NCBI RefSeq assembly: GCF_947497935.1
Contig: NZ_CANMIO010000022.1
Coordinates: forward strand, 1 to 57,708
Length of the DNA: 57,708 nt
DNA from: an uncultured Shewanella sp.
GTDB taxonomy: Bacteria > Pseudomonadota > Gammaproteobacteria > Enterobacterales > Shewanellaceae
Reading direction: 5' to 3'
Both the position numbers and the translations under genes were made by a program. Below the pieces are notes generated by a model that ran no database searches, had not been told where the DNA came from, and saw nothing but the letters and a program-made list of their open reading frames with translations. Positions 52,816 through 57,708 of this stretch are shown here, in pieces. Within the stretch, counting starts at the first letter, position 1, and every line of letters starts with the position of its first letter.

Positions 52816-53364
52816 TTATGACGATAAACAATCTAAGCCCTCAAGCCTAAGTAACTTTCGCTTCAGTTCTATACCATACGCGTAACCAGTTAAGGCCCCA
52901 TTCTTTCCTATCACTCGGTGACAAGGTACAATTATGGCGATGGGATTTGCGCCATTGGCCGCACCAACCGCCCTCACGGCTTTGGGCCTATCGATTCGGT
53001 TAGCGATTTGCGCATAACTGCAACTTTTACCGTAATCGAGCTCGGCTAATGCATGCCAGACTTGACGTTGAAACTCGGTGCCTTTTGGGGCAAGTTTCAC
53101 ATCGAATTGATGCCGCTCACCAATGAAGTACTCATTTAGCTCTTGCTGAGCTTGTAAAAGGTGTTGATTGGCCGCACTAAGCTCAGCTTGAGGACGCCCC
53201 GTATCAAGCTCTTTCTCCTCAATCTCCCGTGACTGCCAATCATCACCTGTCAACGGAACAATATTGAGATGAGTTATCCCGCTCGCGTTTGCACATAAGG
53301 AGAGCAAACCAAGCTCAGTTTTAAAATTCAACTTAGCAATAGGTTGCATATTTGTTCTCATCAT
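52816..53364 (-). CDS. ogt: methylated-DNA--protein-cysteine methyltransferase (Ogt type)
   Basis: 182 aa from ATG 53364, whose ATGA overlaps the stop of the upstream ada-alkA fusion gene; upstream in-frame codons lie inside that gene. The active site IIVPCHRVIGKNGALTGYAYG holds the alkyl-accepting Cys. Repairs O6-methylguanine. Coupled to the glycosylase gene, making a two-gene alkylation repair unit. Confidence 0.94.
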   Translation of the reverse strand: MMRTNMQPIAKLNFKTELGLLSLCANASGITHLNIVPLTGDDWQSREIEEKELDTGRPQAELSAANQHLLQAQQELNEYFIGERHQFDVKLAPKGTEFQRQVWHALAELDYGKSCSYAQIANRIDRPKAVRAVGAANGANPIAIIVPCHRVIGKNGALTGYAYGIELKRKLLRLEGLDCLSS

Positions 53365-54863
53365 AGACTCCAAAGCTGGAACGTAAGATAGCTGCCCCAA
53401 GGGGAAACTTGCTTAGCAAGTGACTGCGTTATCAATCCATAATCATTGCTGTTAGGGCTGCCCTCCCCTGCGGCTTGATAAAGGCCTAACACTCGCTTTT
53501 TAACCACAAGATCGCCACATAACAAGATATCAGGATGACTCATGCCGCGCATTTTTGCATAAGCCACCGTCCAAGGCCCAATCCCTTTTACCGATAACCA
53601 GTGTTCAAGCTCTGCATTAGGGTTATCGCAAACAAATTGACCGAGCGCATTGAGCGCACGTTTGCGAGCTCCTGGCATTTTAAGCTCTGTCAATTCAGCT
53701 GTTGCGATCGTCTCAGGACTAGGGAATAAAGTGACAAGTTTTTCACCAATCAAGCGCTTCTCACCGTAGGTAAGGACTAACTGATTAAGTAGTTTAGATG
53801 CCTGTACTATGCTCACTTGCTGCCCTAAAACCGCTCGACAACCCGCTTCGAATGTAGACCAAACACCAGGTAGACGCAGCCCCGGAATGATGAGAGCAGA
53901 CAATGGCTTCAACGCAGTAAGCGCACTGTCGATCTGCTGAACGTTAGCATCGAGATCTAGCACTCTTCTAATATTACCGATAATTGCACTTAACTCGGTT
54001 AGACCTGACTCTTTCTCTAACACTATATCCACGTTAAAGAGATTGTTGCCAGAATCGAGCTTTGCATCAAAGTAACCACTTACCCCGTTTAAAGTAAAAC
54101 TGCGACCATAACTCTGCCTACCATCAAGCCATTCCATCTCTTTTACTGCCCGTACATGATAAAAGTCATGCAGTTGCTGCCAAGCAAGAGGAGGACGAAA
54201 ACTAAATTGGACTCTCAAAGCAACTGGCAGGCACTGACTTGAGGTTTGAACACGTTCGGAATCTAGCTCAATAGGCTTTGCCCGGCTTTTTCTCAGAGCC
54301 GATGGCGTCAGCTTCAGCTCATCTTTAAACACTTCATTAAAACGACGGATACTACTGAACCCAGCAGCATAGGCAACCTGAGTGATGCTCAATTTTGTTT
54401 GGTGTAGAAGCTGTTTCGCCAACATGAGTTGACGATATTGTGCATAACGTTTAACTGAGGTACCCAGTTTTTCTGAAAACAACTTTCTCAGATAGCGGCT
54501 CGAGATCCCCAAGCGCTCAGATAAAGATTCAATACTCATGCTCTCGGTACCACAGAGAGCTCCGTTATCAATCAATCCTTTTGCGCGCTCTAATGTGGTT
54601 TGCGTCCCCTTCCAAGCATAAGAAAGTGGCGCGCTATCGGGGCGACAACGCAGGCAAGGCCTGAGGCCAGCATTCGCAGCCTGTACGGCAGAGTCAAAAT
54701 AGCAAACATTTTCCTCTTTTGGGCTTACAGCAGGGCATACTGATCTACAGTATATCTTAGTCGTTCTCACCCCGATAAAGAACTGACCGTCGAAGCGAGG
54801 ATCGCGAGCAAGTCTTGCTTTACGACAGGCCTCTTTCGAGAGGTAACATTCATGCTTAAACAT
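53361..54863 (-). CDS. Ada-type regulator fused to AlkA 3-methyladenine DNA glycosylase
   Basis: 500 aa with three parts: Ada N-terminal zinc domain (about 1-78, ligands Cys39, Cys43, Cys70, Cys73; Cys39 corresponds to the methyl-accepting Cys38 of E. coli Ada); AraC-type helix-turn-helix (about 85-190); AlkA glycosylase (about 210-500) with the helix-hairpin-helix SVKGIGPWTVAYAKMRG and catalytic Asp in LLCGDLVVKK. It lacks the Ada C-terminal transferase, supplied by the overlapping ogt gene. Likely an autoregulated adaptive response to methylation damage. Confidence 0.93.
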   Translation of the reverse strand: MFKHECYLSKEACRKARLARDPRFDGQFFIGVRTTKIYCRSVCPAVSPKEENVCYFDSAVQAANAGLRPCLRCRPDSAPLSYAWKGTQTTLERAKGLIDNGALCGTESMSIESLSERLGISSRYLRKLFSEKLGTSVKRYAQYRQLMLAKQLLHQTKLSITQVAYAAGFSSIRRFNEVFKDELKLTPSALRKSRAKPIELDSERVQTSSQCLPVALRVQFSFRPPLAWQQLHDFYHVRAVKEMEWLDGRQSYGRSFTLNGVSGYFDAKLDSGNNLFNVDIVLEKESGLTELSAIIGNIRRVLDLDANVQQIDSALTALKPLSALIIPGLRLPGVWSTFEAGCRAVLGQQVSIVQASKLLNQLVLTYGEKRLIGEKLVTLFPSPETIATAELTELKMPGARKRALNALGQFVCDNPNAELEHWLSVKGIGPWTVAYAKMRGMSHPDILLCGDLVVKKRVLGLYQAAGEGSPNSNDYGLITQSLAKQVSPWGSYLTFQLWSL

Positions 54864-55042
54864 CTATCGCCCCATCTTTTTAATTCTTAAGTTGTATATT
54901 ACGCGCCATGCTAAGTCATCACTAGCGGAAAACGGAACTGAATATAACTATCAGCGTATTCATTACATTTCACTCCCTGTTTCCTATATGCTTAATGCTC
55001 GATACATTTTTCCAACATAAAAATAATCAGTCGAGTAAACAG

Positions 55043-56872
55043 ATGTTCAAACGATTTGAATCTTGGGTCGACCCTCTCCCCAATGAAGAGCCGCAGCAAC
55101 CACCTAAAGGGATTTATGCCTTTTGTCGCCACTACACACGAGGTTTTGAAGTACCGCTGGGGGTTATGTCGGTTTTAACCGCCCTACTCGCCATTCTCGA
55201 GGTCTCTTTATTTGGCTTTATGGGGGATTTGGTTGATTTACTCATTAATAATGATCCAAATACCCTGTTTGAAAAAGAAGGCATGAAACTGCTTGGCATG
55301 ACACTACTGGTACTCATTGTCATTCCAGCATTGGTGTTACTTCACGCGTTGATCGTCTATCAGGGGTTACTCAGTAATTACCCGATGTCGATTAGATGGC
55401 TCGCCCACCGCTATCTGCTCAAACAAAGCGTGTCATTTTATCAAAATGACTTTGCTGGACGTGTCGCAACTAAAGTGATGCAAACCTCACTTGCGGTGCG
55501 AGAAACGGTCACAAAGCTGTTAGACGTGTTGGTTTACATTCTGGTTTACTTCACCTCAATGGTCGTCATGATTGCTAAAGCCGATCTTAGGCTGATGTTA
55601 CCTATGCTTGTATGGCTTGGCCTTTATGTTGCGCTGCAATTTAAATTTTTACCTAAATTGAAAAAGGTATCGACTGAGCAAGCCGATGCTCGCTCCACCA
55701 TGACAGGCCGTATTGTAGATAGCTATACCAATATTGCGACGGTAAAGCTTTTCGCACATACCCAAGAGGAAGCTGAGTACGCGAAAGGCAGCATGAAAAC
55801 CTTCCTCAATACCGTATATCGACAGATGCGCTTGGTAACTTGTATCAATGTAAGCGTGCAAATTATTAACTATCTACTGGCCTTTGCTATTGCTGCGGTA
55901 TCCATCTGGCTTTGGCGCGATGATGCTATTACCGTAGGCGCCATTGCGATTGCTATTAGCCTCGCATTAAGGCTGAACGGCATGTCGCAGTGGATAATGT
56001 GGGAAATAAGTTCCTTATTTGAAAACATTGGTACAGTTGCTGATGGTATCAATACCTTATCTAACCCTATTGAAATCCAAGATATTGCGAATGCACCTGC
56101 ACTAGCTGTTAATGAAGGCTGTATAGACTTTAATAATGTCAGCTTTAACTATGGTGAAAATAGCGGAGTGATTGATGAATTAAACCTCAATATTAAAGCT
56201 GGTGAAAAAGTTGGCTTAGTAGGCCGTTCAGGCGCAGGTAAGTCCACTCTAGTTAACCTGCTAATGCGATTTCATGATGTCGAATCTGGCAGTATTACAA
56301 TCGATCAGCAAGATATTACCCAGGTTTCACAGGACTCTCTGCGCGCACATATCGGCATGGTGACACAAGATACCTCTTTGCTGCACCGCTCTATTCGAGA
56401 AAACATACTATATGGTAATCCAAATGCAAGCGAAGCTGAGTTAGAGCAAGCCATTCATCGAGCTCAAGCACACGAGTTTATTCAAGATTTGAGCGATCCA
56501 GAGGGTAATCGAGGCTTAGACGCACAAGTGGGTGAACGTGGCGTAAAGCTCTCAGGAGGACAACGTCAACGCATTGCTATTGCGCGGGTACTACTTAAGA
56601 ACGCCCCTATTCTACTGCTTGATGAAGCCACATCTGCTCTCGATTCAGAAGTTGAAGCCGCAATCCAAGAAAGCTTATATCAGCTTATGCAAGGGAAAAC
56701 AGTTATTGCCATCGCACACCGACTATCAACCATTGCAGCGATGGACAAATTAATAGTTTTGGATGAAGGAAAAATCGTTGAGCAAGGTACTCATCAGCAG
56801 TTAATTGGCTCTGGCGGGATCTACGCGCAACTTTGGGCACATCAAACCGGTGGGTTTCTTGGGGTCGATTAG
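55043..56872 (+). CDS. ABC exporter, fused membrane and ATPase domains
   Basis: 609 aa from ATG 55043; an ATG at 54995 would add 16 codons without a visible ribosome site, so the start is uncertain. About six membrane helices (residues about 50-325), then the ATPase: Walker A GLVGRSGAGKSTLVNL, Q-loop MVTQDTSLLH, signature VKLSGGQRQRIAIARVLL, Walker B ILLLDEATSALDSE and H-loop IAHRL. MsbA/heterodimeric exporter type; substrate unknown. Alone and divergent from the ada-alkA gene. Confidence 0.9.
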   Translation: MFKRFESWVDPLPNEEPQQPPKGIYAFCRHYTRGFEVPLGVMSVLTALLAILEVSLFGFMGDLVDLLINNDPNTLFEKEGMKLLGMTLLVLIVIPALVLLHALIVYQGLLSNYPMSIRWLAHRYLLKQSVSFYQNDFAGRVATKVMQTSLAVRETVTKLLDVLVYILVYFTSMVVMIAKADLRLMLPMLVWLGLYVALQFKFLPKLKKVSTEQADARSTMTGRIVDSYTNIATVKLFAHTQEEAEYAKGSMKTFLNTVYRQMRLVTCINVSVQIINYLLAFAIAAVSIWLWRDDAITVGAIAIAISLALRLNGMSQWIMWEISSLFENIGTVADGINTLSNPIEIQDIANAPALAVNEGCIDFNNVSFNYGENSGVIDELNLNIKAGEKVGLVGRSGAGKSTLVNLLMRFHDVESGSITIDQQDITQVSQDSLRAHIGMVTQDTSLLHRSIRENILYGNPNASEAELEQAIHRAQAHEFIQDLSDPEGNRGLDAQVGERGVKLSGGQRQRIAIARVLLKNAPILLLDEATSALDSEVEAAIQESLYQLMQGKTVIAIAHRLSTIAAMDKLIVLDEGKIVEQGTHQQLIGSGGIYAQLWAHQTGGFLGVD

Positions 56873-57009
56873 TGCGTAAGTTTCTACACTTGCTATACAA
56901 AAGTCATCATTACTGATGGCTTTTATACGTCAGATCGGACTAAATTACTGCTCATCATTCACAATCTTTGTAATCTAGGACAGGTCGAAAGTAGAATAAT
57001 GCAGGGGCG

Positions 57010-57114
57010 ATTATCGAGAGTAACGCAGGTGTTGTTACCGAGGAGCAATTAATGACCTTGCCTATAGCGCCAGACTCCCACTGACCGAGCAAATCTTTAT
57101 ACTGATTGGTATAA
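57010..57114. repeat. dispersed intergenic repeat, copy C (diverged)
   Basis: Perfect terminal palindrome at 57097-57114, with a CGAGAG..AACG landmark upstream as in copy A, but spacing altered by indels. As in copies A and B, a terminator follows within about 45 bp. Confidence 0.5.
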
Positions 57115-57157
57115 GAATTGGCGTGGGTAAAGCAGCTATGACCGCAAATTTCAGGCA

Positions 57158-57184
57158 TAAAAAAACCACCCTAAGGTGGTTTAA
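57158..57184 (-). terminator. terminator of the tRNA operon
   Basis: AAACCACC-ttag-GGTGGTTT on the - strand followed by TTTTTATG, 27 bp beyond the 3' end of tRNA-Ala. Confidence 0.88.
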
Positions 57185-57210
57185 TTACTTACTGATTTAA
57201 AACAGTAAAA

Positions 57211-57286
57211 TGGTGGAGCCTAGCGGGATCGAACCGCTGACCTCAACACTGCCAGTGTTGCGCTCTCCCAGCTGAGCTAAGGCCCC
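57211..57286 (-). tRNA. tRNA-Ala (anticodon GGC)
   Basis: 76 nt with encoded CCA. Acceptor GGGGCCT/AGGCTCC, anticodon loop CTGGCAG, T arm AGCGG-TTCGATC-CCGCT. Confidence 0.97.
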
Positions 57287-57333
57287 ATTTCTGGTAAACA
57301 TCCATGTTATTACTAACACGAATTAATAAATAG

Positions 57334-57409
57334 TGGTATCCCCAAGGGGATTCGAACCCCTGTTACCGCCGTGAAAGGGCGGTGTCCTAGGCCTCTAGAC
57401 GATGGGGAC
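57334..57409 (-). tRNA. tRNA-Glu (anticodon TTC), copy 1
   Basis: 76 nt with encoded CCA; anticodon loop CTTTCAC, acceptor GTCCCCA/TGGGGAT. Identical to the copy at 57486. Confidence 0.97.
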
Positions 57410-57485
57410 CCGGACTGCATTAGACTCTGCAAAGAGTGAATACTCATTAAGTTCTGTAGGCTAAAACTCAACGCTTGATAAATAG

Positions 57486-57561
57486 TGGTATCCCCAAGGG
57501 GATTCGAACCCCTGTTACCGCCGTGAAAGGGCGGTGTCCTAGGCCTCTAGACGATGGGGAC
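57486..57561 (-). tRNA. tRNA-Glu (anticodon TTC), copy 2
   Basis: 76 nt, identical to copy 1 and offset by exactly 152 bp. Confidence 0.97.
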
Positions 57562-57637
57562 CCGGACTGCATTAGACTCTGCAAAGAGTGAATACTCATT
57601 AAGTTCTGTAGGCTAAAACTCAACGCTTGACAAATAG

Positions 57638-57708
57638 TGGTATCCCCAAGGGGATTCGAACCCCTGTTACCGCCGTGAAAGGGCGGTGTCCTAGGCCTCT
57701 AGACGATG
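57638..57708 (-). tRNA. tRNA-Glu (anticodon TTC), copy 3, cut by window end
   Basis: Offset by a further 152 bp. The first five bases of the tRNA lie outside the window. Confidence 0.93.

Larger units (their letters stand above)
56873..57210. other. intergenic region with a dispersed repeat copy and tRNA terminator
   Basis: Holds a diverged repeat copy ending in TTATACTGATTGGTATAA (57097-57114) and the terminator of the tRNA cluster (57158-57184). No gene seen. Confidence 0.6.
57334..57708. repeat. 152-bp tandem repeat containing tRNA-Glu
   Basis: tRNA plus a 76-bp spacer repeated in tandem; the two complete spacers differ by one base (gataaatag versus gacaaatag), pointing to recent duplication or homogenisation. 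Confidence 0.95.

Overview
The window looks like chromosomal DNA of a Shewanella-like gammaproteobacterium (order Alteromonadales). The gene order (apt-dnaX-ybaB; iscRSUA-hscBA-fdx; trmJ/suhB; queA-tgt-yajC-secDF), moderate GC, a short CstA-type transporter and dispersed TTATACTGATTGGTATAA palindromes all point that way. The species cannot be named from sequence alone.

Layout. (1) 1-5020 is accessory DNA. It holds a 15-bp pyrimidine tandem repeat, a hairpin-rich stretch ending in a UUCG terminator, a winged-helix/nuclease-like protein, a second array of tiny hairpins, a compact set of three very small genes (acidic Ser/Asp repeat protein plus two membrane peptides), and an excisionase-like gene overlapping a tyrosine recombinase. 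It abuts the 3' end of ybaB, where recR is normally found. (2) 5066-9906 is core: ybaB, dnaX with an E. coli-type -1 frameshift signal, apt, a ybaN-type gene and a 39-aa membrane protein with an FNR-type palindrome. (3) 9996-12106 is an HvfABC/bufferin-type RiPP operon. Its precursor has six exact 17-residue repeats carrying 12 cysteines in EGKCG motifs, with a DUF692 enzyme and a DUF2063 partner. (4) 12477-18695: dusC, a DksA/TraR-type zinc finger protein, a TonB receptor and ndk. (5) 18924-28208: a His-rich small protein, iscX, the ISC iron-sulfur operon with an IscR operator, cysE, trmJ and suhB. (6) 28543-33923: psiE, a PilZ protein, yecH, and a pyruvate-type sensing pair (BtsS/BtsR) beside a CstA-family transporter preceded by three ACCGCT direct repeats. 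(7) 34033-44038: yaeQ, siroheme synthase, rhodanese, secF-secD-yajC-tgt, queA, acpH and an RluA-family synthase. (8) 44200-56872: a GH109-type Tat-exported enzyme, sstT, cheV, a PLD-family lipoprotein, a phosphatase, a DEAD-box helicase, an Ada-AlkA fusion coupled to ogt, and an ABC exporter. (9) 57211-57708: tRNA-Ala and three tandem tRNA-Glu genes, the last cut by the window end.

The most interesting items are the EGKCG-repeat RiPP operon with its intercistronic hairpin, the small-gene set and hairpin arrays of the island, the dnaX frameshift cassette, and the BtsR-type operator built into a hairpin. Four small genes (28, 39, 54 and 57 codons) were found by reading the sequence directly. 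All functional calls rest on recognised motifs, family lengths and context; no database search was run.
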